Source of the DNA: Pseudomonas sp. BGI-2
GTDB taxonomy: Bacteria; Pseudomonadota; Gammaproteobacteria; Pseudomonadales; Pseudomonadaceae
Direction: 5' to 3'
Assembly: GCF_004310295.1 (NCBI RefSeq)
Contig: NZ_SISB01000005.1
Span: 124,001 to 188,000 of the forward strand
DNA length: 64,000 bases
Part shown: in pieces, positions 35,707-46,048 of the stretch
Layout: the number at the start of each line of letters is the position of its first letter
Numbering within the stretch: the first letter of the stretch is position 1
The notes under the pieces: generated by a model
What the model was told of the DNA's origin: nothing
Seen by the model: the letters and a program-made list of their open reading frames with translations, nothing else
The model's database searches: none
Position numbers and translations under genes: made by a program

Positions 35707-37215
35707 ATGGCGCATAACGAAGCAGTCGACGTAGTACTGGTTGGGGCCGGCATCATGAGTGCCACCCTTGCCGTACTGCTCAAAGAACTCGACCCCGCGA
35801 TCAAGCTGGAAGTCGTCGAGCTGATGGATTCCGGTGCCGCGGAGAGTTCGAACCCGTGGAACAACGCCGGGACCGGTCACGCCGGGCTGTGTGAGCTCAA
35901 TTACACGCCGCAGGCCGCCGACGGCAACGTCGACATCAAGAAAGCCGTGCACATCAACACTCAGTTTGAAGTGTCGAAGCAGTTCTGGTCCTACCTGACC
36001 AAAAAAGGCACTTTCGGCTCGTGCAAGACATTCATCAGCCCGGTGCCGCACCTGAGCTTCGTGCAAGGAAATGATGGCGTTTCTTTCCTCAAGGAACGCT
36101 TTAAGACCCTGAGCAAGCACCACGCGTTCTCGGACATGGAATACACCGAAGACAAGGCCACCATGGCCGAGTGGATGCCATTGATGATGCCGGGCCGTCC
36201 AGCCGACGAAGTCGTCGCGGCCACCCGCGTGATGAACGGCACCGACGTCAACTTCGGCGCCCTGACCAATCAACTGCTCAAGCACCTGACCAGCGCACCC
36301 GATGCCCAGGTCAAGTACTGCAAGCGCGTGACCGGCCTCAAGCGCAACGGCAGCGGCTGGACCGTCAGCATCAAGGACGTCAACAGCGGCAACTCCCGTG
36401 AAGTCGACGCCAGGTTCGTCTTCCTCGGCGCTGGCGGCGCGGCACTGCCGCTGTTGCAGGCGTCGGGCATCGAAGAAAGCAAAGGCTTCGGCGGCTTCCC
36501 GATCAGTGGCCAGTGGCTGCGTTGCGACAACCCGGAAGTGGTCAAACACCACCAGGCCAAGGTCTACAGCCAGGCGGCGGTGGGTTCGCCACCGATGTCG
36601 GTGCCGCACCTGGACACCCGCGTGGTCGACGGCAATAAGTCCCTGTTGTTCGGACCTTACGCCGGTTTCACCACCAAGTTCCTCAAGCATGGTTCCTTCA
36701 TGGACCTGCCGATGTCGGTTCGCGCTGGCAACATCGGCCCGATGCTGGCCGTGGCGAAAAACAACATGGACCTGACCAAGTACCTGGTCAGCGAAGTGAT
36801 GCAGTCGATGGAGCAGCGTCTGGACTCCCTGCGTCGCTTCTACCCTGAAGCGAAAGCCGAAGACTGGCGCCTGGAAGTGGCCGGCCAACGGGTGCAGATC
36901 ATCAAGAAAGACCCGAAAAAGGGCGGCGTTCTGCAGTTCGGTACCGAACTGGTCGCGGCCAAGGACGGTTCTCTTGCCGCCCTGCTGGGCGCGTCCCCAG
37001 GTGCTTCGGTGACTGTTTCGATCATGCTTGAACTGATCGAAAAATGCTTCCCGAACAAGGCGTCTGGTGAATGGGCTGCCAAACTGGCGGAAATCTTCCC
37101 GGCTCGGGAAAGGGTTCTGGAAACCGACGCTGCGCTGTATCGCAAGATCAATGCGCACAACAACGTCGCGCTGGAACTGGTTGAAGCCAGTAACGAGACC
37201 GAAAGCTACGCTTGA
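35707..37215 (+). CDS. mqo: Malate:quinone oxidoreductase
   Basis: Membrane-associated FAD enzyme oxidising malate to oxaloacetate and reducing quinone, replacing NAD malate dehydrogenase in the pseudomonad TCA cycle. 502 residues; FAD-binding [19 protein letters not shown] at the N-terminus, the [20 protein letters not shown] block (about 53-72) and [21 protein letters not shown] region in the middle are family hallmarks. Good GGAG ribosome site. Single gene with a strong terminator. Pseudomonads often have more than one mqo; this one is in the mqoB position of P. aeruginosa as I recall it. Confidence 0.96.
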   Translation: MAHNEAVDVVLVGAGIMSATLAVLLKELDPAIKLEVVELMDSGAAESSNPWNNAGTGHAGLCELNYTPQAADGNVDIKKAVHINTQFEVSKQFWSYLTKKGTFGSCKTFISPVPHLSFVQGNDGVSFLKERFKTLSKHHAFSDMEYTEDKATMAEWMPLMMPGRPADEVVAATRVMNGTDVNFGALTNQLLKHLTSAPDAQVKYCKRVTGLKRNGSGWTVSIKDVNSGNSREVDARFVFLGAGGAALPLLQASGIEESKGFGGFPISGQWLRCDNPEVVKHHQAKVYSQAAVGSPPMSVPHLDTRVVDGNKSLLFGPYAGFTTKFLKHGSFMDLPMSVRAGNIGPMLAVAKNNMDLTKYLVSEVMQSMEQRLDSLRRFYPEAKAEDWRLEVAGQRVQIIKKDPKKGGVLQFGTELVAAKDGSLAALLGASPGASVTVSIMLELIEKCFPNKASGEWAAKLAEIFPARERVLETDAALYRKINAHNNVALELVEASNETESYA

Positions 37216-37225
37216 TTCGGTCGCA

Positions 37226-37266
37226 TAAAAAACGCCCCGTCCTCATTGAGGGCGGGGCGTTTTTTT
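37226..37266 (+). terminator. Terminator of mqo
   Basis: Stem ACGCCCCGTCCTC/GAGGGCGGGGCGT with a short loop and a run of seven T residues. Confidence 0.92.
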
Positions 37267-37311
37267 ATGGGCTGTGCAACAGATGGCCTTAAGATCCTCG
37301 GTGTTAGTTAC

Positions 37312-37394
37312 ACCGCCTTCGCGAGCAAGCCCGCTCCCACAGTGGATCGGCGTACACAAATCAAATGTGGGAGCGGGCTTGCTCGCGAAGGGGC
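37312..37394. repeat. REP doublet, GTGGGAGCGGGCTTGCTCGCGA family
   Basis: CGCCTTCGCGAGCAAGCCCGCTCCCACA and its inverted copy about 25 bp apart, between convergent mqo and the PA4642-like gene. Confidence 0.92.
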
Positions 37395-37441
37395 CAGAAC
37401 AAGCACCAACCAACTCAGGGCAACAACCGGTGTGTCTGAGG

Positions 37442-37729
37442 TTAACCGCGAGCCTTGCTGATCAGCTCGATGTACTCGGCGGCGTTGCGCTGATCCTTGA
37501 TCAAGGCGACGAAGTCATTGCCGTGCTCATCCTTGCCATCCAGATCCAGGCCAGCTTCAACAAAGAACGTCAGAAAACGCTCGAAGTCATCGATGCGCAG
37601 GCCACGGTAGGCCTTGATCAGTTTGTGCAGGGACGGCGAAGTGGCGTCGACCGGCTCGAAATCGAGAAACAACTTGATCTGCTCATCGCCGATCTCGTCA
37701 CCAATCACTTGTTTCTTATCTTTACGCAT
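37442..37729 (-). CDS. PA4642-family small protein
   Basis: 95 residues, strongly charged, predicted helical (MRKDKKQVIGDEIGDEQIKL onward). It matches my memory of the PA4642-like family that follows mqo in pseudomonads. No known domain or function. In this order it is followed on the same strand by a secreted hypothetical protein, the cupin and hpt genes, reading upstream. Confidence 0.75.
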   Translation of the reverse strand: MRKDKKQVIGDEIGDEQIKLFLDFEPVDATSPSLHKLIKAYRGLRIDDFERFLTFFVEAGLDLDGKDEHGNDFVALIKDQRNAAEYIELISKARG

Positions 37730-37792
37730 TGCCGACTCCAGCTCGCAGACATTTCACGGGGCGGGCAGTTTACCCCTGCCCGGGCACAAGGC

Positions 37793-38278
37793 TCAACGCG
37801 GACGAACAGCCCCTGTATGCAGATCGGCCCAGATATGGCCGTTGGCGTAGCTGAGGAACTGGCAATACACCGTGTCATTGCGCAACAAGTCGATCACCAC
37901 CCGGTACTGCGCCATCGGGTAAAAAAGCGTTAGGGTCTTGTTCTTTTCGTCGTAGATCGGCTTTTTCAGGCTTTTGCTTTCGCCATCGAAGTTGACCAGC
38001 ACCTGGTTGATGGTCGCGCCCTTGTTCAAGGATTTACCCTTGAGGCGGATCATCACCGGAGACGTGACCGGAATCGGCTGTTGATTGGACTGACGCTGGC
38101 TGCCGACCACCACCGAATACTCGGTGACTTGCAACAACTGTTGTTGCTCGGGCTCCGCGTCACGCAGGGTCAGGTCGTCAGGCGGCAGGAACTGCGCGTG
38201 CATCGGCGCCGGAGCGGCAGCCAGAGGCAGGCTGAGGGTCAGCAACAGGGCGGCGCAGCTGCGGATCAAAAGACTCAT
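37793..38278 (-). CDS. Secreted hypothetical protein (PA4643-like)
   Basis: 161 residues with a clear signal peptide (LLIRSCAALLLTLSLPLAAA, cleavage near 22) and no lipobox. The mature part appears to be all-beta, with no cysteine pair and no recognised domain. It lies between the PA4642-like gene and the cupin gene. Probably periplasmic; function unknown. Confidence 0.75.
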   Translation of the reverse strand: MSLLIRSCAALLLTLSLPLAAAPAPMHAQFLPPDDLTLRDAEPEQQQLLQVTEYSVVVGSQRQSNQQPIPVTSPVMIRLKGKSLNKGATINQVLVNFDGESKSLKKPIYDEKNKTLTLFYPMAQYRVVIDLLRNDTVYCQFLSYANGHIWADLHTGAVRPR

Positions 38279-38367
38279 GACGGGCTCCGGAGGGCGGGGC
38301 TTAGCACTCTAGCATGAGCACACGAACGTGGATCTGTGTACACCGTCTCTGTAGGAGCGAGCGGAGA

Positions 38368-38841
38368 TCAATCGAACTGCGCGCGCATCCACGCCTGATA
38401 CTCGGCCACACCCGGCTCGCCTTCGCGCGGAGCCCAGTGCGCCAGCTCACACTCACCCAGCGGGCGATAAGGCCCGGCTTTGCACTCGAACATCAGGCTG
38501 TCGGCTTCCAGCACCACCAAGCCATGGAACACACCGGTTGGCAGGTCCACGCCGACACAGTCACCACCCGCCACGAGGATTTGTTTCTTCACGACCACGC
38601 CGGACTCATCGAAGATCAGCAAACCGAGCCGGCCATTGAGGACCAACAAGGTTTCGGCCTTGTTATCGCCCAAGTGTTGGTGAGGCTGGATATACGTGTT
38701 TGGCTGCAAGCCCACCGCCATGCGATGGCACGACTCTTCCATCTGATGGAAGTTGTGATGCTGACGCCCGCGAGGATTCGCCGCCGCTTTCTCGGCCAAT
38801 TCGGCGAACAGTGTTTGATCAAGAAAGCTGGGCGTGGTCAT
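38368..38841 (-). CDS. WbuC-family cupin-fold metalloprotein
   Basis: 157 residues. The cupin metal site can be read in PHQHLGDNKAE (two His and a Glu) with a second element around GVFHGLVVLEA; HHNFHQMEE lies just before. Members of the WbuC group sit in O-antigen clusters in enterobacteria but are found next to hpt in pseudomonads, as here (four bp after the hpt stop). Its reaction is unknown. The start MTTPSFLDQTLFAEL has AAGGA ten bases upstream. Confidence 0.85.
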   Translation of the reverse strand: MTTPSFLDQTLFAELAEKAAANPRGRQHHNFHQMEESCHRMAVGLQPNTYIQPHQHLGDNKAETLLVLNGRLGLLIFDESGVVVKKQILVAGGDCVGVDLPTGVFHGLVVLEADSLMFECKAGPYRPLGECELAHWAPREGEPGVAEYQAWMRAQFD

Positions 38842-38845
38842 GTTC

Positions 38846-39403
38846 TTACATTCCTTTAACGGCAAAAATCCCGTTGGCGTTACGCCAGTAGCCTTTGTAG
38901 TCCATGCCGTAACCGAAGATGTAACGGTCGATGCACGGCAAGCCGACGAAATCGGCTTTCAGGTCCGGACGAGCCTTGCGGTCGTGGTCCTTGTCGATCA
39001 GCACGGCGGTGTGCACTTTACGTGCGCCGGCGTGTTTGCAGAAGTCGATGATCGCGCCCAGGGTGTGGCCTTCGTCGAGGATGTCGTCGATGATCAGCAC
39101 GTCACGGTCAATGAACGAGACTTCCGGCTTGGCTTTCCAAAACAGGTCGCCGCCGCTGGTTTCGTTGCGATAACGGGTAGCATGCAGGTAGGACGCTTCC
39201 AGCGGGAATTGCAGATGGGTGAGCAGCTTTCCGGCGAAAATCAACCCGCCGTTCATCACACAGAACACCACAGGGTTAGTGTCCGCCATCTGTTCGTTGA
39301 TGTGTGCACCGACGCGGGCGATGGCCGCCTCGACTTCAGCTTCGGTGTACAGGCAGTCAGCCTCTCGCATGATTTGACGGATATGCTCGAGATCAGCGGA
39401 CAT
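38846..39403 (-). CDS. hpt: Hypoxanthine-guanine phosphoribosyltransferase
   Basis: 185 residues. Salvages hypoxanthine or guanine with PRPP to IMP or GMP. The PRPP-binding loop is VLIIDDILDEGHTLG (about 100-114), and the N-terminal part matches the P. aeruginosa-type hpt. Start MSADLEHIRQ has a GGAG ribosome site. It faces away from upp, giving a divergent purine/pyrimidine salvage pair, and is probably cotranscribed with the cupin gene. Confidence 0.93.
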   Translation of the reverse strand: MSADLEHIRQIMREADCLYTEAEVEAAIARVGAHINEQMADTNPVVFCVMNGGLIFAGKLLTHLQFPLEASYLHATRYRNETSGGDLFWKAKPEVSFIDRDVLIIDDILDEGHTLGAIIDFCKHAGARKVHTAVLIDKDHDRKARPDLKADFVGLPCIDRYIFGYGMDYKGYWRNANGIFAVKGM

Positions 39404-39531
39404 GGCGCTCTCCAAGGGAGGTTGAGGGGAGGGACGGGTTCGGAAAAGCGGGCAAAGGTACGCATCAAGCGAGGCCAGATCAAGCGTTTGTGGACTAACG
39501 TACTGTATGTCTATAGGACAACACCCTCGGA

Positions 39532-39543
39532 TAGATTAATCTA
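39532..39543. promoter_or_regulatory. Perfect 12-bp palindrome upstream of upp-uraA
   Basis: TAGATTAATCTA, exactly self-complementary, 35 bp before the upp start and within the divergent hpt-upp gap. It is downstream of a weak TTGTGG-N18-TATAGG promoter candidate, so it could be an operator. No known regulator matches it in my memory. Confidence 0.3.
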
Positions 39544-39578
39544 GGCCGGTTTTTTTGCCCGCCGCCGGAGCCTTTCCC

Positions 39579-40217
39579 ATGCCCATCCTCGAGATCCGCC
39601 ATCCGCTGATCCGTCATAAACTCGGCCTTATGCGCCGCGCCGACATTAGCACGAAGAATTTCCGTGAGCTCGCTCAGGAAGTCGGTGCTCTGCTGACCTA
39701 TGAGGCCACCAAAGACCTGCCGCTGGAATCCTACGACATCGAAGGCTGGTGCGGCACGGTGTCGGTCGAGAAAATCGCCGGCAAGAAAATCACCGTGGTG
39801 CCGATCCTGCGCGCCGGTATCGGCATGCTCGAAGGCGTGCTGAGCCTGATCCCGGGCGCCAAAGTCAGCGCCGTCGGCGTGGCCCGCAACGAACAAACCC
39901 TGCAGGCCCACACCTACCTGGAAAAACTGGTTCCGGAAATCAATGAACGCCTGGCGATGATCATCGACCCGATGCTCGCCACCGGCAGCTCCATGGTCGC
40001 CACCATCGACCTGCTGAAAAAAGCCGGTTGCCGCGACATCCGCGCCATGGTGCTGGTTGCCGCGCCTGAAGGCATCGCTGCTGTAGGGAAAGCTCACCCG
40101 GACGTGATGATCTACACCGCCTCCATTGATGAAAAACTCAACGAACACGGTTACATCATCCCAGGCCTGGGCGATGCCGGTGACAAGATCTTCGGTACCA
40201 AGCAGAAGGACGCTTGA
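39579..40217 (+). CDS. upp: Uracil phosphoribosyltransferase
   Basis: 212 residues converting uracil and PRPP to UMP. Start [16 protein letters not shown] is the family start. The PRPP site is [20 protein letters not shown] (about 128-147), and the C-terminal uracil site is [17 protein letters not shown]. Directly upstream of the uracil permease, the common upp-uraA operon. Confidence 0.97.
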   Translation: MPILEIRHPLIRHKLGLMRRADISTKNFRELAQEVGALLTYEATKDLPLESYDIEGWCGTVSVEKIAGKKITVVPILRAGIGMLEGVLSLIPGAKVSAVGVARNEQTLQAHTYLEKLVPEINERLAMIIDPMLATGSSMVATIDLLKKAGCRDIRAMVLVAAPEGIAAVGKAHPDVMIYTASIDEKLNEHGYIIPGLGDAGDKIFGTKQKDA

Positions 40218-40219
40218 GC

Positions 40220-41494
40220 ATGCAGCAAGAGTTCAACGATCCGCTCTGGCGCACGGTGCTGTCTGGCGCACAGATGCTGTTCGTGGCCTTCGGCGCCCTG
40301 GTGTTGATGCCGCTGATTACCGGCCTCGACCCGAACGTGGCGTTGTTCACCGCGGGTCTGGGGACGATTCTGTTCCAGATCGTCACCGGGCGTCAGGTGC
40401 CTGTGTTCCTGGCGTCGAGCTTTGCCTTCATCACCCCGATCATTCTCGCCAAGGGCCAGTTCGGCCTCGCGGCGACCATGGGCGGCGTGATGGCGGCGGG
40501 CTTCGTCTACACCTTCTTGGGCCTTGCCGTGAAGATCAAAGGCACCGGCTTCATCGATCGCCTGCTGCCACCGGTGGTGATTGGCCCGGTGATCATCTCT
40601 ATCGGCCTGGCCATGGCGCCGATTGCCGCCAACATGGCGATGGGCAAGGCGGGCGACGGCACCGAGCTGATTCATTACCAGACCGCCATGCTGATCTCGA
40701 TGCCGGCGCTGCTGACCACCCTGATCGTCGCGGTGTTCGGTAAAGGCATCTTCCGCCTGGTGCCGATCATTTCCGGGGTGCTGGTGGGTTTTGCCATGGC
40801 GTTCTATTTCGGCGTGGTGGATACCGCGAAGATTGCCGCGGCACCGTGGTTCGCGATTCCGCACTTCACCGCGCCGGAATTCAACTGGCAGGCGATTCTG
40901 TTCATCGTTCCGGTGGCCCTGGCGCCGGCCATCGAGCATATCGGTGGCGTGATCGCTGTCGGCAGCGTGACCGGCCGCGATTACCTGAAGAAACCTGGCC
41001 TGCACCGCACCCTGCTCGGCGATGGCATTGCCACCACCGCGGCGGGCCTGTTCGGCGGTCCGCCCAACACCACGTACGCCGAAGTGACGGGCGCGGTGAT
41101 GCTGACCAAGAACTACAACCCAAAAATCATGACCTGGGCGGCGATCTTTGCCATCAGCCTGGCGTTCGTCGGCAAGTTCGGCGCGCTGCTGCAAAGCATC
41201 CCGGTGCCGGTGATGGGCGGGATTCTGTGTCTGTTGTTTGGCTCGATTGCCGCGGTGGGGATGAACACGCTGATCCGCCACAAGATCGACCTGGGCGAAG
41301 CGCGCAATCTGGTGATTGTATCGGTGACGCTGGTGTTCGGGATTGGCGGTGTGCTGGTCGGCACCGGCACTGGCCCGGACGACTTCGGCCTCAAAGGCAT
41401 CGCGTTGTGCGCGGTGGTGGCGATCGGGCTGAACCTGCTGCTGCCAGGGAATGACAGCTGGAAGCACAAGAAGGCGGATGAGCCGTTGTTGTAG
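40220..41494 (+). CDS. uraA: Uracil:proton symporter UraA
   Basis: 424 residues, NCS2 (nucleobase-ascorbate) family with about 14 membrane helices. Family motifs PAIEHIGGVIAVG and GLFGGPPNTTYAE hold the substrate-binding Glu residues. The ATG lies two bases after the upp stop, with AAGGA ten bases upstream inside upp; the earlier TTG in frame is less likely. Uracil imported here is converted by Upp. Confidence 0.95.
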   Translation: MQQEFNDPLWRTVLSGAQMLFVAFGALVLMPLITGLDPNVALFTAGLGTILFQIVTGRQVPVFLASSFAFITPIILAKGQFGLAATMGGVMAAGFVYTFLGLAVKIKGTGFIDRLLPPVVIGPVIISIGLAMAPIAANMAMGKAGDGTELIHYQTAMLISMPALLTTLIVAVFGKGIFRLVPIISGVLVGFAMAFYFGVVDTAKIAAAPWFAIPHFTAPEFNWQAILFIVPVALAPAIEHIGGVIAVGSVTGRDYLKKPGLHRTLLGDGIATTAAGLFGGPPNTTYAEVTGAVMLTKNYNPKIMTWAAIFAISLAFVGKFGALLQSIPVPVMGGILCLLFGSIAAVGMNTLIRHKIDLGEARNLVIVSVTLVFGIGGVLVGTGTGPDDFGLKGIALCAVVAIGLNLLLPGNDSWKHKKADEPLL

Positions 41495-41509
41495 TCAGCC
41501 TTGAGAATG

Positions 41510-41594
41510 CCTTCGCGGGCAAGCCTCGCTCCTACAGAGTGCGTCGTTATGTTGAGCGACACGCCTCTGTAGGAGCGAGGCTTGCCCGCGAAGC
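41510..41594. repeat. REP doublet, TTCGCGGGCAAGCCTCGCTC family
   Basis: CTTCGCGGGCAAGCCTCGCTCCTACAGAG and inverted CTCTGTAGGAGCGAGGCTTGCCCGCGAAG around about 25 bp, in the convergent gap between uraA and hemH. Confidence 0.92.
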
Positions 41595-41596
41595 TT

Positions 41597-42622
41597 TTAA
41601 AGCGCCAACGGTGCTCGTTCACATAGAGTATTCAACGCCCGCGCCCACTGCGGATCATCGTTTAGGCACGGCACCAGCACCAGTTCCTCTCCCCCCGCTT
41701 CGCGAAACAGCTCCCGCCCGCGATCCCCGATCTCTTCCAGCGTCTCGATGCAATCGGCAACAAACGCCGGGCACATGACCAGGACTTTCTTCACGCCCAT
41801 GCCGGCCAACTCATCAAGACGCGCCTCGGTATAGGGTTCGATCCATTTCGCACGCCCCAGACGCGACTGGAACGACACCGACCACGTGCCGTCCAGCAAC
41901 CCCATGCGCTTGGCGAACTCCGACGCCGTGCGCAGGCATTGCGCGCGATAGCAGGTGGCCAAGACCTCTGGCGAAGCGTTCTTGCAGCAATCCTCATTCT
42001 TGAAGCAATGCTTACCCGTCGGATCGAGCTTGGTGAGGTGGCGCTCCGGCAAACCGTGGAAACTCAGCAACAAGTGATCGTAATCCTGCTGCAAATGCGG
42101 CTTGGCACTGGCCACCAGGGCATCGAGGTATTCCGGCTGATCGTAGAACGGCTGGAGAATCGACAGCTGCACATTGAGATTTTTCTCGCGCAACACCCGC
42201 TTGGCTTCTTCGACCACGGTGGTAACGGTGCTGTCGGCGAACTGTGGATAAAGCGGCGCGAGGGTGACTTTTTTGTAGCCCTGCGCCGCCAGCTGAACCA
42301 GTTTCGACTCAATCGACGGCTCGCCGTAACGCATCGCCAGCTCTACCGGGCCGTGGGTCCACTGGGCGGTCATGGCGTGTTGCAGGCGACGGCTGAGCAC
42401 CACCAGCGGTGAGCCCTCCTCCCACCAGATCGACGCGTAGGCGTGGGCCGACTGCTCCGGACGCTTGATCAGGATCAGCGACACCAGCAAGCGTCGCACC
42501 GGCCATGGCAGGTCGATCACGTACGGATCCATCAGAAATTGATTGAGGTAGCTGCGCACATCCGCCACCGACGTGGAGGCAGGTGAACCCAGGTTAACCA
42601 GAAGCAATGCGTGATCGGTCAT
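41597..42622 (-). CDS. hemH: Ferrochelatase
   Basis: 341 residues; inserts Fe2+ into protoporphyrin IX, last step of heme synthesis. The active-site His is in [12 protein letters not shown] (about 190), and the later Glu-rich [20 protein letters not shown] block matches the family. A Cys-containing stretch ([13 protein letters not shown]) is present in the middle, not the C-terminal cluster of eukaryotic enzymes. Fourteen bp downstream of the TIGR01777 gene, likely one operon. Confidence 0.95.
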   Translation of the reverse strand: MTDHALLLVNLGSPASTSVADVRSYLNQFLMDPYVIDLPWPVRRLLVSLILIKRPEQSAHAYASIWWEEGSPLVVLSRRLQHAMTAQWTHGPVELAMRYGEPSIESKLVQLAAQGYKKVTLAPLYPQFADSTVTTVVEEAKRVLREKNLNVQLSILQPFYDQPEYLDALVASAKPHLQQDYDHLLLSFHGLPERHLTKLDPTGKHCFKNEDCCKNASPEVLATCYRAQCLRTASEFAKRMGLLDGTWSVSFQSRLGRAKWIEPYTEARLDELAGMGVKKVLVMCPAFVADCIETLEEIGDRGRELFREAGGEELVLVPCLNDDPQWARALNTLCERAPLAL

Positions 42623-42635
42623 GCAACGTCCTATT

Positions 42636-43538
42636 TCAAAGGCGGCTGGACAGATCGTCCAGGGCCGCGCGCAAATCAGTGAACTGGAAAGTGAAACCCG
42701 CTTCCAGCAAGCGCACCGGTACGGCCTTCTGGCCGCCCAGCAACAGCAGTGACAACTCGCCCAGGCACACTTTCAAGGCCAGGGCCGGCATCGGCATGAA
42801 CGCCGGGCGGTGCAGCACGCTGCCCAATGTCTTGGCGAACTCGCTGTTGCGCACCGGTTTAGGCGCGCAGGCATTATAAGGACCGCTGGCGTCGTTGCGA
42901 TGCAGAAGAAAATCAATCAGGGCGATTTGATCGTTGATGTGGATCCATGGCATCCATTGCCGACCACTGCCTAGAGGCCCGCCCAGCCCCAGTTTGAACG
43001 GCAACAACAGCCGCGACAAAAAGCCGCCCTCGGCGGACAGCACCAACCCGGTTCGAATCAGAATCACCCGAACGCCCAAAGCCTCGGCGCGCTGGGCGGT
43101 TTCTTCCCAGGCAATGCACAACTGACTGGCGAAATCATCGATGGACGGCGGAGACGCTTCAGTCAGCTCCCGCTCGCCACTGTCGCCGTACCAGCCAATG
43201 GCGGATCCCGAGATCAGTACCTGCGGTTTCTGCTCACGGGTTTCGATCCACGCCAATAAGGTCTCGGTCAGGGTGATGCGACTGCTCCAGAGCAAGGCTT
43301 TGCGTCTGGACGTCCATGGCCGGTCAGCAATGGGCGCGCCCGCCAGGTTGATAATCGCGTCCACCGGTTCTTGCCCGAGGTCTTCGAGCGACGCGACGCC
43401 GCGAACCTGGGCACCGCAGATTTTTGCGACTTTTTCCGGCGTGCGACTCAAGACTGTCAGGCGATGTCCTTGGCTCAACCAGTGCCGGCAGAGTTGACGT
43501 CCTATCAAACCAGTACCGCCGGTCAGCAATATGTGCAT
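42636..43538 (-). CDS. TIGR01777-family epimerase-like protein (YfcH)
   Basis: 300 residues. N-terminal NAD(P) fold [15 protein letters not shown] (3-17), and the C-terminal DUF1731 tail ([20 protein letters not shown]) that defines this extended-SDR group. The Tyr-Lys pair of classical SDRs is not well formed. No reaction is known. It runs opposite to the flavoprotein gene at 43735; the 196-bp gap carries the LitR-like operator, so it might share light control. Confidence 0.9.
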   Translation of the reverse strand: MHILLTGGTGLIGRQLCRHWLSQGHRLTVLSRTPEKVAKICGAQVRGVASLEDLGQEPVDAIINLAGAPIADRPWTSRRKALLWSSRITLTETLLAWIETREQKPQVLISGSAIGWYGDSGERELTEASPPSIDDFASQLCIAWEETAQRAEALGVRVILIRTGLVLSAEGGFLSRLLLPFKLGLGGPLGSGRQWMPWIHINDQIALIDFLLHRNDASGPYNACAPKPVRNSEFAKTLGSVLHRPAFMPMPALALKVCLGELSLLLLGGQKAVPVRLLEAGFTFQFTDLRAALDDLSSRL

Positions 43539-43659
43539 GACTTCTTCCTCGCGTGGCGTTTTACCCTGTTCACTAGTCTATTTTTATAAGCAGGGATCTT
43601 TGTTATCGGGCAGGCTCTGTGTTTAACAATAGGCCAAGCTGTCAGATCGAGAACGCTAA

Positions 43660-44933
<1,274 letters not shown>

Positions 44934-44938
44934 GCCCC

Positions 44939-44963
44939 TGTGGGAGCAGGCTCACTCCCACAA
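44939..44963. repeat. Single short REP-like palindrome
   Basis: CTGTGGGAGCAGGCTCACTCCCACAAG, directly after the Trp-rich gene. Imperfect palindrome of one unit, not a doublet; it might act as the 3' end of the flavoprotein transcript. Confidence 0.6.
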
Positions 44964-44988
44964 GGGAATTGCACTCCTCTCGGAAACT

Positions 44989-45012
44989 TATACAAATAAT
45001 TTGACTTGTACA
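44989..45012. promoter_or_regulatory. LitR-type operator O1 of the photolyase operon
   Basis: TATACA, exactly 12 bp, TGTACA, a perfect match to the T(G/A)TACA-N12-TGTACA site I recall for class II LitR (PplR1) of P. putida. It surrounds the -35 of the promoter below. Confidence 0.8.
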
Positions 45013-45028
45013 TCTTTGAATCTATGAT
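45001..45028 (+). promoter_or_regulatory. Sigma-70-type promoter of the photolyase/lipid operon
   Basis: TTGACT, 16 bp, TATGAT, with transcription expected near 45035, about 50 bp before the first gene. Operator O1 covers the -35 and operator O2 covers the start region. Confidence 0.7.
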
Positions 45029-45039
45029 GAAGAACATGT

Positions 45040-45063
45040 TGTACAGAATAATCACTCTGTACA
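45040..45063. promoter_or_regulatory. LitR-type operator O2 of the photolyase operon
   Basis: TGTACA, exactly 12 bp, TGTACA. Its first half-site is 33 bp (about three helical turns) from the second half-site of O1, so proteins on O1 and O2 would lie on the same face of the DNA. Confidence 0.8.
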
Positions 45064-45085
45064 GGTTTAGATTCGAGGTGCTCCG

Positions 45086-46048
45086 ATGCGCGAACAGCCA
45101 ACGACCCGTCCGAAAATCGCCATCAGCGCCTGCTTGATGGGGGCCGAGGTGCGTTACAACGGCGGGCACAAGGAATCACGGCTGTGCAGTCGCACCCTCA
45201 CCGACTATTTCGATTTCGTCCCGGTGTGCCCGGAAGTCGCCATTGGCCTGGGTATTCCTCGCGAACCGATCCGCCTGATCGGCGACCCCGAACATCCCGA
45301 GGCAGTCGGCACCGTCACCCCTGAAATCAATGTCACCCGCCCGCTCGCCGAGTACGGTCAGAAAATGGCCGCGGAACTGGACGATATCTGCGGCTACATC
45401 TTCATGCAGAAATCCCCTTCCTGCGGCCTCGACCGGGTCAAGGTCTACCACGCCAACGGCGCGCCGGTGGACGGTGGTGGACGCGGCATCTATGCCCAGG
45501 CGTTCTGCGCCCTGCATCCGGATTTGCCGGTGGAAGAAGATGGCCGTCTCAACGATCCGGTGCTGCGCGAAAACTTCCTCACCCGCGTGTTCGCCTACAG
45601 CGCTTGGCAGCAGTTACTGCAAGAAGGCCTGACCCGGCGCGGCATCACAGACTTCCACTCGCGCTACAAATACCTGCTGATGGCCCACAACCCGGTGCAA
45701 TACAAAGCCCTCGGCAACCTGTTGGGCAATATGGGCCAGACCGATCCCGACGAACTCGGCCCGCGCTATTTCAGTGAGTTGATGGTCGCTTTGAAAAAAT
45801 GTGCCACGCGTCGCACTCACACCAATGTGCTGCAACACATCAGTGGTTACCTCAAACAGGTCATCAGCCCTGAAGACAAGCAGGAAGTGCAGCACGTTAT
45901 CGGCCAGTACCGACACGGCATCGTGCCGCTGGTCGTGCCAATGACGCTGCTCAAACATTACTTCCGCCAACACCCGGATCCGTACATTGCGCAGCAGGTT
46001 TACCTTCAGCCGCACCCGGAAAACCTCAGCCTGCGAAACGCAATCTAA
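45086..46048 (+). CDS. DUF523-DUF1722 fusion protein
   Basis: 320 residues: N-terminal DUF523 (IAISACLMGAEVRYNGGHKE, about 10-145, with a Cys-containing PSCGLDRVKVY block) and C-terminal DUF1722/YbgA (from about 170, YKYLLMAHNPVQYKALGNL). In E. coli ybgA is next to phrB, and here the gene opens the operon with the regulator and photolyase. DUF523 may bind a metal or sulfur through its Cys pairs, but no function is established. The stop overlaps the regulator start by one base. Confidence 0.9.
   Translation: MREQPTTRPKIAISACLMGAEVRYNGGHKESRLCSRTLTDYFDFVPVCPEVAIGLGIPREPIRLIGDPEHPEAVGTVTPEINVTRPLAEYGQKMAAELDDICGYIFMQKSPSCGLDRVKVYHANGAPVDGGGRGIYAQAFCALHPDLPVEEDGRLNDPVLRENFLTRVFAYSAWQQLLQEGLTRRGITDFHSRYKYLLMAHNPVQYKALGNLLGNMGQTDPDELGPRYFSELMVALKKCATRRTHTNVLQHISGYLKQVISPEDKQEVQHVIGQYRHGIVPLVVPMTLLKHYFRQHPDPYIAQQVYLQPHPENLSLRNAI

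Noticed and set aside
35635..37158. 507-codon open frame opposite mqo
   Set aside because: Shadow of mqo, whose FAD motif and terminator identify the coding strand.
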